64,000 nucleotides of DNA from Rhodoplanes serenus. Lineage in GTDB: Bacteria > Pseudomonadota > Alphaproteobacteria > Rhizobiales > Xanthobacteraceae. The notes under the pieces were generated by a model, which saw nothing but the letters and a program-made list of their open reading frames with translations, did not search any database and was not told the origin of the DNA. The stretch covers positions 62,001-126,000 of the forward strand of contig WNKV01000013.1 of NCBI GenBank assembly GCA_009720755.1, read 5' to 3'. Of this stretch, positions 47,685 to 57,406 are shown piece by piece. The translations under genes were made by a program, and so were the position numbers. Position 1 is the stretch's first letter; every line of letters starts with the position of its first letter.

Positions 47685-48857
47685 CTACGCATCCCGCCAC
47701 AACTGCGCCTTGTCGACCAGCGCCTTGATCTCCGGTTCCGGCGCGCTGCCGAAGCGGGCGATCACGTCGTCATAGGCGGCGATCGCCTCGTCGCCGCGTT
47801 TGAACGCGCCGAGGGTTACGCCCTTGTTGACCAGCGCCTTTGCGATCGGCTCGCGCAGGGCGGGCTCGGTAGCACTGCCGAAGCGGGCGATCACCTCGTC
47901 ATAGAGGGCGATCGCCTCGTCGCTGCGTCCGAGCACGCTGAGCGTCGCGCCCTTGTTGAAGAGAGCCGTCGCCAGCCGCTCCTGCTCGGCGGGCGTAGTC
48001 GCCGCGTCGAGCCGCACCACGATGGCCTCGAAGGTCTCGATCGCGCCCGGCAGGTCGTTCAGGTGAAGGCGCGCCGCGCCGCGCAGATTCTCGGCCCCGG
48101 CCCAGTCCACATCGTTCGTCGCCAAAGCCACGGCGCGCTCGGCGCAGAACAGGGCACCCTGCGCATCGGGCGGCGTCAGTTCGAGCAGCGCCTTGGCTTC
48201 CCCGAGCCAATAGGCGAGTGATGGCGCGGCCGTCTCGGCCGCTCCCGGCTTTGCGGTTTCGACGGCCAGGCTGTGAGACTCCGCCGCAACGCTCGGTCCG
48301 TCCGGCCCGATCGACAAGCTTGCCGCGCGGCCGGCGCCATGGTCGCGCAGCCATCTGGCCAGGTGCCGTTCCAGCGTGTCGCAGAACTCGTCGGCGTGGC
48401 CATAGGCCTTGAACAGGTGCTTGCGCTCCGCCTCGATGGCCTTCTTGAAGTCGAGCACCTTGATGAGCTGCGGGCCGGCATCGCGCAGCCTCGCCGCATC
48501 GACATCCTTGAAGAACAGGCCGATGTTGCGGATCGTATTGGCCGCGTAGAGCTCCAGGGCGAGGTCCCATTCCTCCTCGGTGCCGGAGGTCTTGCCGTTG
48601 CCGGTCGGGCTGCCCCAGCGGTCGTGCAGCACGAACACCGCGTAGTCGCAGCCGCGCAGATCCTCGTTGATCAGCGCCTGCGGCCGGCCGACGCCGCCGA
48701 GCGTCTCCTCCCAGCCGACCGCCGCGAACACCACGCCAGTCGGATTGCCGTGGACCTCGTTGAAGCGGTCGATGGTGGCGCGAAAGCCCTTGCGCTCCTC
48801 GTCGAGGCCGCCTGGCGAGCCGATGAAGACGCGATACTCGGTCAGGGTCCGGGGCAT
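47685..48857 (-). CDS. DUF4062 domain protein with C-terminal tetratricopeptide repeats
   Basis: A 390-residue protein. The N-terminal domain (EYRVFIGSPGGLDEERKGFR, GVVFAAVGWEETLGGVGRPQ, LRGCDYAVFVLHDRWGSPTG, TEEEWDLALELY) is a DUF4062 domain, a Rossmann-like fold that elsewhere sits before NTPase or repeat sensors in conflict-type proteins. From about residue 225 TPR-like helices follow, with two clear copies of DEAIALYDEVIARFGSA / DEAIAAYDDVIARFGSA. The ATG at 48857 is used; the frame's earlier TTG is less likely. No partner gene is adjacent. A sensing or immunity role is inference. Confidence 0.85.
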   Translation of the reverse strand: MPRTLTEYRVFIGSPGGLDEERKGFRATIDRFNEVHGNPTGVVFAAVGWEETLGGVGRPQALINEDLRGCDYAVFVLHDRWGSPTGNGKTSGTEEEWDLALELYAANTIRNIGLFFKDVDAARLRDAGPQLIKVLDFKKAIEAERKHLFKAYGHADEFCDTLERHLARWLRDHGAGRAASLSIGPDGPSVAAESHSLAVETAKPGAAETAAPSLAYWLGEAKALLELTPPDAQGALFCAERAVALATNDVDWAGAENLRGAARLHLNDLPGAIETFEAIVVRLDAATTPAEQERLATALFNKGATLSVLGRSDEAIALYDEVIARFGSATEPALREPIAKALVNKGVTLGAFKRGDEAIAAYDDVIARFGSAPEPEIKALVDKAQLWRDA

Positions 48858-49004
48858 CGGCGACGCTCTGGTCGACAATAGGTTCGCGACGAAATGGAGG
48901 TGCTACCGAAATTACCTAAAGGTGCCGCGTGCCGCAAGGCGACGTGGCTTTTTCGGTCTGGCGCACCGCGATGTGGCGCGCCGGTTGGGGCGTCACTGCC
49001 TCTC

Positions 49005-50306
49005 TCAGATCAGCTCGTAGACGGTGCGGCCGCCCACGATGGTGCGCACCACGCGACCTTGAAGGCGCGCCTCATCGAACGGCGAGTTCTTGCACTTCGA
49101 CTTGAGGATCTCGCGGTCGAGCACCCACGGGCTGTCGAGATCGACGACGATCACGTCGGCCGGGCTGCCGGGCTTGAGGGTGCCGCCGGGCAGGCCCAGC
49201 AGCTCGGCCGGCCGCGTCGACATGGCGCGCAGGAGCGTCGCCAGCGGCACGTCGCCCGCATGGACGAGGCGCAGCCCCGCCACCAGCATGGTCTCGATGC
49301 CGACCGCGCCGGGCGTCGCCTCGGCGAAGGGCAGCCGCTTGGTCTCGACGTCCTGCGGATTGTGGTCCGACATCACGACGTCGATCAGCCCGTCGCGCAG
49401 CGCCGCCACCAGGGCGGCGCGGTCGCTCTCCGGCCGCAGCGGGGGCGCCACCTTGCAGAAGGTGCGGTAGGAGCCGACGTCGAGCTCGTTGAGGGTGAGG
49501 TGGTTGATCGACGCGGAGGCCGACACGTCGAGCCCCGCCTGCTTGCCGCGCGACAGCACCTCGAGCGACTCGGCGCAGGTGAGCGAGGCGGCGTGATAGC
49601 GCCCCCTGGCGATCTCCACGAGACGGATGTCGCGCTCCAGCATGATGGTCTCGGCGATCGACGGGATGCCGAGCAGGCCGAGCCGCGCCGCGTACTCGCC
49701 CTCGTTCATCACGCCGTCGGAGCACAGGTCGGGGTCCTCGGTGTGGTGCACCACGAGGGCGTCGAAGTCGCGGCCGTAGGTGAGGGCGCGCCGCATCACC
49801 TTGGCGTTGGTGACGCTCTTGGCCCCGTCCGTGAAGGCGACGGCGCCGGCGGCCTTCAGCAGGCCGATCTCGGTCATCTCCTCGCCCTTGAGGCCCTTGG
49901 TCAGCGCCGCCATCGGATGCACCCGCACGATGGCGGTGTCGCGGGCGCGGCGCAGCACGAAGTCGACGGTCGCCGGATCGTCGATGGGCGGATGGGTGTC
50001 GGGCTGGCACACGATGGTGGTGACGCCGCCGGCCGCCGCCGCGTGGCTCGCCGACGCGAAGGTCTCGCGATACTCGGCGCCCGGCTCGCCGATGAAGGCG
50101 CGCATGTCGACGAGGCCGGGAGCGACGAGCTTGCCGGTGCAGTCGATCACCTCGGTGCCTTCCGGCACGCCGCCGGCCCGGATGCCGCGCTTGACGTCGC
50201 GGACCTGGCCGTCGGTCATCAGGAGGTCGCCGACGATGTCGAGATCGCGCGACGGATCGACGATGCGGGCGTTGGTGAGCAGGATGGGGCGGCGATCAGC
50301 GGGCAT
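49005..50306 (-). CDS. pyrC: Dihydroorotase-like protein lacking the N-terminal metal ligands
   Basis: A 433-residue class I dihydroorotase homologue, the third step of pyrimidine synthesis. The usual HxH metal motif (as in DxHxHLR-P) reads VDMRAFIGEPGAEYRET, so both His are missing. SDHNPQDVETKRLPF, normally with the metal-site Asp and His, is present, as are HHTEDPDL and TLNELDVGSYRTF. It resembles the PyrC'-type non-catalytic partners of aspartate carbamoyltransferase, and pyrB lies immediately upstream on the same strand (183 bases between coding starts and ends). The start is the ATG at 50306. An active dihydroorotase should exist elsewhere. Confidence 0.9.
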   Translation of the reverse strand: MPADRRPILLTNARIVDPSRDLDIVGDLLMTDGQVRDVKRGIRAGGVPEGTEVIDCTGKLVAPGLVDMRAFIGEPGAEYRETFASASHAAAAGGVTTIVCQPDTHPPIDDPATVDFVLRRARDTAIVRVHPMAALTKGLKGEEMTEIGLLKAAGAVAFTDGAKSVTNAKVMRRALTYGRDFDALVVHHTEDPDLCSDGVMNEGEYAARLGLLGIPSIAETIMLERDIRLVEIARGRYHAASLTCAESLEVLSRGKQAGLDVSASASINHLTLNELDVGSYRTFCKVAPPLRPESDRAALVAALRDGLIDVVMSDHNPQDVETKRLPFAEATPGAVGIETMLVAGLRLVHAGDVPLATLLRAMSTRPAELLGLPGGTLKPGSPADVIVVDLDSPWVLDREILKSKCKNSPFDEARLQGRVVRTIVGGRTVYELI

Positions 50307-50488
50307 GGTCACACGATGCGTTCGTCGGGCGCGGCAGGCGCACCGGCGTCGGACGGACGAGCCGAGCGTTCGGCGTGAGGGCTCGCCGGGGCGGCCCCGG
50401 CGAGAGTGTCGGATGTGAGTGTCGGGGATCGGAAACGAGGGTGACGACGTCGGGGCGGACGGGGAAAGGGACTGTCTCGCCGACGCCG

Positions 50489-51442
50489 TCACGCATTGGG
50501 CAGGTTCCGCGCCAGCGCCTCGAGCACCGCCATGCGCACCGCGACGCCCATCTCCACCTGCTCGCGGATCAGCGAGCGGGCGCCGTCGGCGACCGCCGAG
50601 TCGATCTCGACGCCGCGGTTCATCGGGCCCGGATGCATCACCAGAGCGTCCGGCTTGGCGTAGGCCAGCTTGGTCTCGTCGAGGCCGTAATAGGCGAAGT
50701 ACTCGGTCGAGGAGGGAATGAAGGAGCCGTTCATGCGCTCGCGCTGGAGGCGCAGCATCATGACGATGTCGGCGTCGCGCAGGCCCTGGCGCATGTCGCG
50801 GAAGACCTCGACCCCGAACCGCTCGATGCCGGGCGGCAGCAGGGTGGCGGGGCCGACCACCCGGACCCGGGCGTCGAGGGCGTTGAGCAGGATGATGTTG
50901 GAGCGGGCCACCCGCGAGTGCAGGATGTCACCGCAGATCGCCACCGTCAGGCCCTCGATGCGGCCCTTGTTGCGGCGGATCGTGAGAGCGTCCAGCAGCG
51001 CCTGGGTGGGGTGCTCGTGGGAGCCGTCGCCGGCGTTCACCACCGAGCAGTCGACCTTGTCGGCCAACAGCTTGACGGCGCCGGAGGCATTGTGCCGCAC
51101 CACCAGGATATCGGGGTGCATGGCGTTGAGCGTGATGGCGGTGTCCATCAACGTCTCGCCCTTGCGCATGGACGAGGCCGAGACCGACATGTTCATCACG
51201 TCGGCGCCGAGCCGCTTGCCGGCGAGCTCGAACGACGACTGCGTCCGGGTGGACGCTTCGAAGAACAGGTTGATCTGGGTGCGGCCGCGCAGGGAGGTGC
51301 GCTTCTTTTCGACCTGGCGGTTGAGCTCGACGAATTCCTCGGCGAGATCGAGGAGCCCGACAATCTCCTCGCGCGACAGGCCTTCGATGCCCAGCAAATG
51401 ACGGTGGCCGAGCACGAATGCGGGTTTGGGTGCTACATTCAT
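50489..51442 (-). CDS. pyrB: Aspartate carbamoyltransferase, catalytic subunit
   Basis: A 317-residue enzyme that joins carbamoyl phosphate and aspartate. The carbamoyl-phosphate loop is [20 protein letters not shown], the [10 protein letters not shown] motif is intact, and [12 protein letters not shown] marks the C-terminal aspartate domain. Length is typical. The start at 51442 ([12 protein letters not shown]) is used. It precedes the dihydroorotase-like gene on the same strand, as in the pyrB-pyrC' order of many proteobacteria. It diverges from the aidB-like gene. Confidence 0.96.
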   Translation of the reverse strand: MNVAPKPAFVLGHRHLLGIEGLSREEIVGLLDLAEEFVELNRQVEKKRTSLRGRTQINLFFEASTRTQSSFELAGKRLGADVMNMSVSASSMRKGETLMDTAITLNAMHPDILVVRHNASGAVKLLADKVDCSVVNAGDGSHEHPTQALLDALTIRRNKGRIEGLTVAICGDILHSRVARSNIILLNALDARVRVVGPATLLPPGIERFGVEVFRDMRQGLRDADIVMMLRLQRERMNGSFIPSSTEYFAYYGLDETKLAYAKPDALVMHPGPMNRGVEIDSAVADGARSLIREQVEMGVAVRMAVLEALARNLPNA

Positions 51443-51560
51443 CAAAGCGGACCGTATAGGCCCGTTCGAGAATGGCAGCAAGCGCGTCCTCCCGTTCCCC
51501 CCAGTTGTCCCCAACGGTCCGGAACGCGAGACGCAAATGGCGGTGATGGAGGCCGGACGG

Positions 51561-53192
51561 ATGGGCGATCAGGCGCGGTTCAACCAGTCGCCGCCGTTGG
51601 CGGATCTCGACCTGTTCGCGAGCGATCCGCCGCTCGCCGAGGCGGTCAAGATCAATGGGCTCGGCGACGAGGCGCGGCTGCTCGCCGCCTTCGGGCGCCG
51701 CTGGGGCGCCGGCGAGATGGCCGAGCAGGCCCGTCTCGCCAACGAGAACGTGCCGCGTCTCCAGGCCTACGATGCCAGTGGTTTCCGCCGCGACACCGTG
51801 GAATTCCACCCCGCCTATCATCACCTGATGAAGGAAAGCGTCGGGTCGAGCCTGCATTGCTCGACCTGGACCACCGACGGCGAGCGCGCCGACGCCCCCG
51901 CCGAGGTGGCCCGGGCGGCCCGCGTCTACATGGTCGCCCAGGTGGAGAACGGGCATCTGTCGTCCATCATCACCACCCGGGCGGCGGTCGCCGTGCTGGC
52001 CGCCGGCGGGCCGCCGAGCGCCGCCGAGATGATCCGCAAGATCGTCAACCGCCACTACGATCCGGACTTCCGGCCGTGGTCCGAGAAGTTCGGCATCACC
52101 GTCGGCATGGCGGTCACCGAGCGGCAGGCCGGCACCGACGTGCGCGGCGCCGCCACGGTGGCCGAGCCGACCGCCGACGGCTATCTCGTCACCGGCCACA
52201 AGTGGTTCATGTCGGCGCCGATGAGCGACGCCTTCGTGGTGCTGGCGCAGGCCCCGGCCGGTCCCACCGCCGTGCTGGTGCCGCGCTTCCGGCCGGACGG
52301 CGAGGTCAACGCGCTCCAGCTCCAGCGCCTCAAGAACAAGCTCGGCAATCGCGCCAACGCCTCCGCCGAGGTGGAATTCCGCGGCGCCTTCGGCTGGCGG
52401 CTGGGCCAGGAGGGCGCCGGCGTGCGCACCGTCATGGAGATGGTGCAGCTCACCCGGTTCGACTGTGCCGTCTCGTCGGCCGGCCTGATGCGGGCCGCGT
52501 TCTCGCGCGCCGTCCACCACACGCGGCACCGCGGGGTGTTCGGCCGCCATTTGTCGGATCAGCCGATGATGCGGGCGGTGCTGGCGGATCTCGCCCTGGA
52601 GGCGGAGGCTGCGGTGGCGCTGGCGTTCCGGCTGGCGCGGTCGTTCGACCGGGCCGCCGAGGAGCCGGGCGAGCGGATGCGGGCGAGGCTCCTGACCCCC
52701 GTCGCCAAGTATCGCATCACCAAGGCCACGCCGGCCTTCGTGGCGGAGGCGATGGAGTGCCTCGGCGGCAATGGCTTCATCGAGGACGGGGTGCTGCCGC
52801 GGCTGTATCGCGAGGCGCCGGTGAACGCCATCTGGGAGGGCTCCGGCAATGTCGTCTGCCTCGATGTCCTGCGCATCGTCGAGCGCGACCCCGAGGCGGT
52901 GACGGCAGTGGTCGATGATCTTCTCGCCGAGGCCGGCGATCTGCCGGGCGCCCATGCCAGCGCCGAGGCGGTGCGACTGGCCCTCCGGTCCGCCGAGCCG
53001 GGGGGCGGACGGGCCGTGGTCGAGCGGCTGGGATCGCTCGCCGCCGCCGCCGCGTTGCGGGCCGGTGCCTCGCCGGCCGCGGAGCCGTTCGCCCGCAGCC
53101 ATCTGGCCGGCGAGCGCGGCGCCACCCTCGGCACCAGCCGACTGTCGAGCGCCGAGATGGACCGGCTCCTCGCCCGCGCCATGCCGGGGTGA
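51561..53192 (+). CDS. AidB-like acyl-CoA dehydrogenase family protein
   Basis: A 543-residue flavoprotein of the acyl-CoA dehydrogenase superfamily resembling AidB, the alkylation-response protein. [19 protein letters not shown] opens it in the AidB way. [15 protein letters not shown] and [18 protein letters not shown] are FAD and substrate segments. [34 protein letters not shown] is the C-terminal FAD motif. The ATG at 51561 has GGAGG eight bases upstream and gives the AidB length; two earlier ATG codons are less well supported. It diverges from pyrB. A DNA-protective role is inferred from homology only. Confidence 0.88.
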   Translation: MGDQARFNQSPPLADLDLFASDPPLAEAVKINGLGDEARLLAAFGRRWGAGEMAEQARLANENVPRLQAYDASGFRRDTVEFHPAYHHLMKESVGSSLHCSTWTTDGERADAPAEVARAARVYMVAQVENGHLSSIITTRAAVAVLAAGGPPSAAEMIRKIVNRHYDPDFRPWSEKFGITVGMAVTERQAGTDVRGAATVAEPTADGYLVTGHKWFMSAPMSDAFVVLAQAPAGPTAVLVPRFRPDGEVNALQLQRLKNKLGNRANASAEVEFRGAFGWRLGQEGAGVRTVMEMVQLTRFDCAVSSAGLMRAAFSRAVHHTRHRGVFGRHLSDQPMMRAVLADLALEAEAAVALAFRLARSFDRAAEEPGERMRARLLTPVAKYRITKATPAFVAEAMECLGGNGFIEDGVLPRLYREAPVNAIWEGSGNVVCLDVLRIVERDPEAVTAVVDDLLAEAGDLPGAHASAEAVRLALRSAEPGGGRAVVERLGSLAAAAALRAGASPAAEPFARSHLAGERGATLGTSRLSSAEMDRLLARAMPG

Positions 53193-53527
53193 GGGCGCCG
53201 GGTGGTGACCGCCTGTGACCGGACCGCGGCAATCCCGGGGTGGTTGCGTGGCGGCCCGGTATCGCGGCGCGGTGCACGGCCGATGACGGTTTCATTTCAA
53301 TACGATGACGATTGCTGCAACGCAGCGGAACCGATCCGCGTCCAGGCCCGTTGAACAGGTGAGGACGGCACGGACGGGCCGACAGGGACGGCCGGGATCT
53401 TCCTGACGGATGTCCCGGAACGGCTTTCCGGCACCCCATGCGATCGGCGTCGACGCGCCTGCTCGGGCAGGTGCGGGTGTTGTCGCACGGCCCGTCGTCC
53501 CTCACGGAAAAACAGGAGTACGACACC
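53193..53527. other. Intergenic region without a recognisable gene
   Basis: A 335-base gap between the aidB-like gene and the small exported protein. No hairpin with a T-run, repeat or RNA was recognised. It should hold the promoter of the downstream gene, which has an AGGAG site. Confidence 0.5.
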
Positions 53528-54082
53528 ATGAAGACGATGGCTCATTACGCGCTCGCCGCTGGTCTCGCCGGAGCGCTGGCGCTCGGCGCTGCCACCCCGA
53601 GCGACGCCAAGTCGCGCCACGGCCGCTCGGTCAAGGCCGACCGCGTCGTCACGCAGACTCACTATCACGGTGGTCATGCCGGCTATGCCCGCGCCGGCTA
53701 CGCCAATCCGGTTCACGCCGGAGCCGGCCTCGCGGCCGGGGCGGTGGGCACCGGCGTCGGCATCGCGACGGGCGCGGTCGGGGCTGGCCTCGGCATCGCG
53801 TCCGGGGTCGCCGGCGCGGCGCTCAGCCCGTTCACCGGCGGCGTCAACTACGGCTATGTCCCGGCAGCCGATCCGTACGGCGCCTATGCGGCGGCGGGTC
53901 CGGTCAACGGTGCCGGCGCGGGGGCCGCCTATGCGGCGAGTGCGGGCGGCGGCTGCTGGATCTCCACCGACTCGGGCCGCGGCTACGGCTACTACGGCGC
54001 CTGCGGGACTCGCGATGCTGACTACGGCGTCGCCGAGATCTCCGGCCAACCCGGCACCCAGGGCACCGTGCTGCCCTACTGA
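53528..54082 (+). CDS. Exported Gly/Ala/Tyr-rich protein of unknown function
   Basis: A 184-residue protein with AGGAG upstream of the ATG. The signal peptide is MKTMAHYALAAGLAGALALGAATPSDA. A His/Tyr stretch follows (HYHGGHAGYARAGYANP), then a Gly/Ala hydrophobic stretch (GLAAGAVGTGVGIATGAVGA) of glycine-zipper type, and a C-terminal part with two Cys (GGGCWISTDSGRGYGYYGAC). Similar small exported proteins are common in the order with no assigned role. A strong UUCG terminator follows. Confidence 0.8.
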   Translation: MKTMAHYALAAGLAGALALGAATPSDAKSRHGRSVKADRVVTQTHYHGGHAGYARAGYANPVHAGAGLAAGAVGTGVGIATGAVGAGLGIASGVAGAALSPFTGGVNYGYVPAADPYGAYAAAGPVNGAGAGAAYAASAGGGCWISTDSGRGYGYYGACGTRDADYGVAEISGQPGTQGTVLPY

Positions 54083-54118
54083 CCGGGCATGACGGTTGCG
54101 AATGTGAGTTGAGCAGAG

Positions 54119-54148
54119 GGGCGGGTCTTCGGACCCGCCCTTTCTTTC
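54119..54148 (+). terminator. UUCG-tetraloop Rho-independent terminator
   Basis: A perfect 9-bp stem GGGCGGGTC-TTCG-GACCCGCCC (54119-54140) followed by TTTCTTTC, 37 bases past the stop of the exported protein. The UUCG loop is extra stable. It also sits in front of the ruvX stop, so it may serve both directions. Confidence 0.9.
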
Positions 54149-54161
54149 GTTCTCGGCCGGG

Positions 54162-54638
54162 TCAGGTCGGTCCGCGGGCCAGTCGGTCGAGGGCGCCTTG
54201 GAGGATGAAGATCGCCGCGTGCTGATCGATCACCGCCTTGCGCTTGGCGCGGCTGGCATCGGCCGCGATCAGCTCGCGCTCGACCGCCGTGGTCGACAGC
54301 CGCTCGTCCCACAGGCCGATCGGCAGCTCGGTCAGGCGGGCGAGATTGCGGGCGAAGGCGCGGGTCGACTGGGCGCGCGGCCCCTCGGTGCCGTTCATGT
54401 TGAGGGGCAGGCCGAGCACCAGCCCCACCACCCGCCGCTCCGCCGCCAGCGCCAGCAGGCGCGCGGCATCGTCGGTGAAGCGCTTGCGCCCGATGGTCTC
54501 CACCCCGGTGGCGAGCCGGCGGTCGGGATCGCTGACCGCGACCCCGATGGTCTTGTCGCCGAGATCGAGGCCGACGAGCGCGCCGCGCTCCGGCAGGAGA
54601 GGGATCAGCTCGACGAGAGGGACCACGATGGCGGGCAT
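54162..54638 (-). CDS. ruvX: Holliday junction resolvase-like nuclease (YqgF/RuvX)
   Basis: A 158-residue RNase-H-fold nuclease of the YqgF/RuvX family, linked to pre-16S rRNA end processing and possibly recombination. GALVGLDLGDKTIGVAVSD carries the first catalytic Asp, ERRVVGLVLGLPLNMNGTEG the middle strand, IGLWDERLSTTAVERELI the second acidic pair, and the C-terminal KRKAVIDQHAAIFILQGALD closes the fold. The N-terminus (MPAIVVPLVELIPLLPERG) is a little longer than in E. coli, which is normal for the order. Confidence 0.94.
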   Translation of the reverse strand: MPAIVVPLVELIPLLPERGALVGLDLGDKTIGVAVSDPDRRLATGVETIGRKRFTDDAARLLALAAERRVVGLVLGLPLNMNGTEGPRAQSTRAFARNLARLTELPIGLWDERLSTTAVERELIAADASRAKRKAVIDQHAAIFILQGALDRLARGPT

Positions 54639-54848
54639 GAGGCTCGCCTATCACGCCGTCGCCACCCTCGCCAGCGTGATCGTCGCCGATCGATCGTCCC
54701 GCTCGATCCCGCGCCACGCGGCGCACCGCCGCGTTCGCGCGGAGGCGCGCGCGATTGACGCCCAGGCGGGAGCGCGGCTTAGTCTGCCGTCGTTCGTTTC
54801 GGTGGCGCGCCGCGCGGTCGTGCGCGCCCGGCAGCGGGGAGACGTCGC

Positions 54849-55547
54849 ATGCAGATCACCTGGTTCGGCCATTCCGCCTTCCGGCTCGACTTCAAGGGCA
54901 CCGCGGTGCTGATCGATCCGTTCTTCACCGGCAATCCGGCCTTCGTGTCGGATCGCGCCGCGGCCATCCGCGGGGTGAGCCACGTCCTCGTCACCCATGG
55001 CCACGGCGATCACGTCGGCGACACCTTGGACATCGCCCGCGAGACCGGCGCGACGGTCACCACCAACTACGATCTCGGCATGTGGCTGGTGTCGAAGGGG
55101 CTCGAAAAGTTCAACCCGATGAACACCGGCGGCACCACCGATCTCGGCGGCTTCACGGTGACGCTGGTGCGGGCCGATCATTCCTCGGGCGACGTCGTCG
55201 ACGGCATGCCCGTCTATCTCGGCAATCCGTGCGGCGTCGTCGTCAAGGCGCCCGGCGAGCCGACCGTCTATCACATGGGCGACACCGACGTGTTCTCCGA
55301 CATGGGGCTGATCGCCGAGCTGCACGCCCCGAAGATCGCCATGGTGCCGATCGGCGACCGCTTCACCATGGGGGCGGCGTCGGCGGCCTTCGCGGTCAAG
55401 CGCTTCTTCCAGCTCGACGCGGTGATTCCCTGCCACTACGGCTCATTCCCGATCATCGACCAGACGGCGGACAGGTTCGTCGCCGCCATGGCGGGGCACG
55501 CCACCCGGGTGATCGTGCCCGAGAAGGGCGTCGCCGTATCGGTCTGA
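54849..55547 (+). CDS. Metal-dependent hydrolase, UPF0173 (metallo-beta-lactamase superfamily)
   Basis: A 232-residue hydrolase. The metal motif [14 protein letters not shown] (HxHxDH) is at about residues 50-63, with later ligands in [18 protein letters not shown] and the C-terminal PCHYGSFP. It starts [21 protein letters not shown] with the family's typical FGHSAF. UPF0173 members are small zinc hydrolases of unknown physiological substrate. The start is the ATG at 54849. Confidence 0.94.
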   Translation: MQITWFGHSAFRLDFKGTAVLIDPFFTGNPAFVSDRAAAIRGVSHVLVTHGHGDHVGDTLDIARETGATVTTNYDLGMWLVSKGLEKFNPMNTGGTTDLGGFTVTLVRADHSSGDVVDGMPVYLGNPCGVVVKAPGEPTVYHMGDTDVFSDMGLIAELHAPKIAMVPIGDRFTMGAASAAFAVKRFFQLDAVIPCHYGSFPIIDQTADRFVAAMAGHATRVIVPEKGVAVSV

Positions 55548-55738
55548 TCGACGGGAATCCGTCGCGTCGAGACGCGATGCTTCAGGACGCGGCGACGGCG
55601 CCGCGTCCGACGTAGGCCATCCTGGTTGTAGTTTCGCGCGACAGAGTCGTCCCGCGAAGGAACCTTTGGTCATCCGATGCGTTGTCGGGTCGCACAACAC
55701 TCCCTCCCGTGACCGACCTTGCGTACCGGACCCGACCG

Positions 55739-56656
55739 ATGCCGCGCCGCTCTCATGACTTCTCGCTCTGGCCCGAGCATGCGCGGCCGCCGCGCCGGCG
55801 CTGGTCGATATCCCGGGTCGCGGGCGTCACCGCGATCGGCGCGGTCGGACTGCTCGCCGGCTATGTGGCGGTCGCCGAGCTGGTGCGGCCGACGGCGCTC
55901 GATGCGCCGGTTGGGCGAAGCGGCGAGACCGCCGCGACGGCAAGTGTGATCCCCTCGGCAACCGTGACCCCGACGGCAAGTGCGACATCGGCCCGGGATG
56001 CTGCGGGCCCGGCGCGGTCCGCCGCCGCGTCCTCGGCAGCCGCCGTCGAGACGGTCGGGGCCGGACCGCCGGCCGGCGAACGTCCGCCGTCGGACCGTGC
56101 CGTCGCCGAGCGGGCTGCCCCGGAGACGGCGGCGGCGCCGTCGTCGCGTCCGCGCAACCGGCCGAGTGCCAACCCGACCGCCATGGCGCCCATCGGCTCC
56201 ATCCGGCCAGACCGCGAGCCGAATGGGCGTGCCGCTGCTCCGCCCGCCGCTGCTCCGCCCGCCGCTGCTCCGCCCGCCGCTGCTCCGCCCGCCGCGATCG
56301 CCGCGCCGGTCCCGCCGAAGCCCGAGCCTTCCGTCTCGGCCGCGCGTGGCTCGACTGCCCCGGACACGACCGCATCGACCGTGCCGGCATCGCCTGCGCA
56401 AGCGGCCGACACGGTGGTCCCGCCCCGGGAGGCCGTGATGGCGGCCGACGACGAGAAGCCGACCGCGCAGGCTGCCGAAAAGCCCCGCAAGAAGGCCCGC
56501 AAGAAGACCCGCCCGCGCAACACCGAGACGGCCCGTGGCGGCGAGTCCTGGGACGGTGGATGGCGGCGCGCCGAGGCTTATCCGGGCCGCGGCTTGGGCA
56601 GCGCACCACCACCGCCACCGCCCGCCTGGGGCCGCGGCGGTTTCTTCCCGTTCTGA
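55739..56656 (+). CDS. Membrane-anchored Pro/Ala-rich protein of unknown function
   Basis: A 305-residue protein. A cytoplasmic Arg-rich start (RPPRRRWSISR) is followed by one membrane helix (VAGVTAIGAVGLLAGYVAVAELV, about 28-50). A long periplasmic region of Ala/Pro/Ser/Thr follows, including four AAPPA repeats coded by a 15-bp tandem repeat. A basic patch (KPRKKARKKTRPR) and a Gly/Pro-rich end (PPPPPPAWGRGGFFPF) close the protein. The layout resembles a wall-spanning stalk. The start could be earlier by up to 19 codons (GTG or TTG). Role unknown. Confidence 0.72.
   Translation: MPRRSHDFSLWPEHARPPRRRWSISRVAGVTAIGAVGLLAGYVAVAELVRPTALDAPVGRSGETAATASVIPSATVTPTASATSARDAAGPARSAAASSAAAVETVGAGPPAGERPPSDRAVAERAAPETAAAPSSRPRNRPSANPTAMAPIGSIRPDREPNGRAAAPPAAAPPAAAPPAAAPPAAIAAPVPPKPEPSVSAARGSTAPDTTASTVPASPAQAADTVVPPREAVMAADDEKPTAQAAEKPRKKARKKTRPRNTETARGGESWDGGWRRAEAYPGRGLGSAPPPPPPAWGRGGFFPF
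56234..56293 (+). repeat. 15-bp tandem repeat, four perfect copies
   Basis: The unit GCTGCTCCGCCCGCC occurs four times without a mismatch and encodes (AAPPA)4 in the stalk of the membrane-anchored protein. Perfect identity suggests recent expansion and possible length variation between strains. Confidence 0.93.
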
Positions 56657-56851
56657 CGCCGGCCCTCACGCGGCCGGCCGGCCGTCATCCGGTCGGCCGT
56701 CGCCCGGCCCGGCTTCGTGGCCCGCAGGGCGTTCGCCCAACCGCCTGAAATTCCGCGGTGCTTGTCTTCGCACCTCACGATTCAAACCCTATCTCATCAC
56801 CGCTTGCGGACGCGCGTTTCCACGGCGCCGTTACCCTTCACGGAGTTTCTC

Positions 56852-57406
56852 ATGTCTCTCGATTGCATCCTGTCGGTCCGGGGCGTGGCGCGCCGGGTGG
56901 CCGCCGGTCTCGCCGTCGTGGTGGCGGTCGCGGCTCTCCAGAGTCCCGCCGTCGCGGCCGAGGAGCCGGACCTCGTCTTCCGCCGGTCCACCGTCTTCAA
57001 GTGGCTGAGCCCCAACGACAAGCTCGCCACCTACGGGCTCGACGACCCGGAGGTCGACGGTGTCGCCTGCCACTTCACGGTGCCCGAGAAGGGCGGCTTC
57101 AAGGGCTGGCTCGGCCTCGCCGAGGAGGTCTCGGACATCTCCCTGGCGTGCCGCCAGATCGGTCCCATCCGCTTCAAGAAGAAGTTCGAGCAGGGCGAGG
57201 ACGTGTTCCGCCAGCGACGCTCCCTGTTCTTCAAGAAGATGCAGATCGTCCGCGGCTGCGACGTGAAGCGCAACGTGCTCGTCTACATGGTCTATTCTGA
57301 CAGGATCATCGAAGGGTCGCCGAAGAACTCGACGTCCTCGGTGCCGATCATGCCGTGGGGCGGGAGCGACGCGATCCAGCGCTGCGCGGACTTCGTCGAG
57401 AAGTGA
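56852..57406 (+). CDS. creA: CreA family exported protein
   Basis: A 184-residue protein. The signal peptide spans about 1-37 (GVARRVAAGLAVVVAVAALQSPAVAA). The family core follows: DLVFRRSTVFKWLSPNDKLATYGLDDPEVDGVACHFTVPEKGG, EVSDISLACRQIGPIRF, DVFRQRRSLFFKKMQIVRGCD, VYMVYSDRIIEGSPKNSTSSVPIMPW. Two conserved Cys flank the central part. CreA is periplasmic with no established function. A GGAG site precedes the ATG. Confidence 0.93.
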   Translation: MSLDCILSVRGVARRVAAGLAVVVAVAALQSPAVAAEEPDLVFRRSTVFKWLSPNDKLATYGLDDPEVDGVACHFTVPEKGGFKGWLGLAEEVSDISLACRQIGPIRFKKKFEQGEDVFRQRRSLFFKKMQIVRGCDVKRNVLVYMVYSDRIIEGSPKNSTSSVPIMPWGGSDAIQRCADFVEK

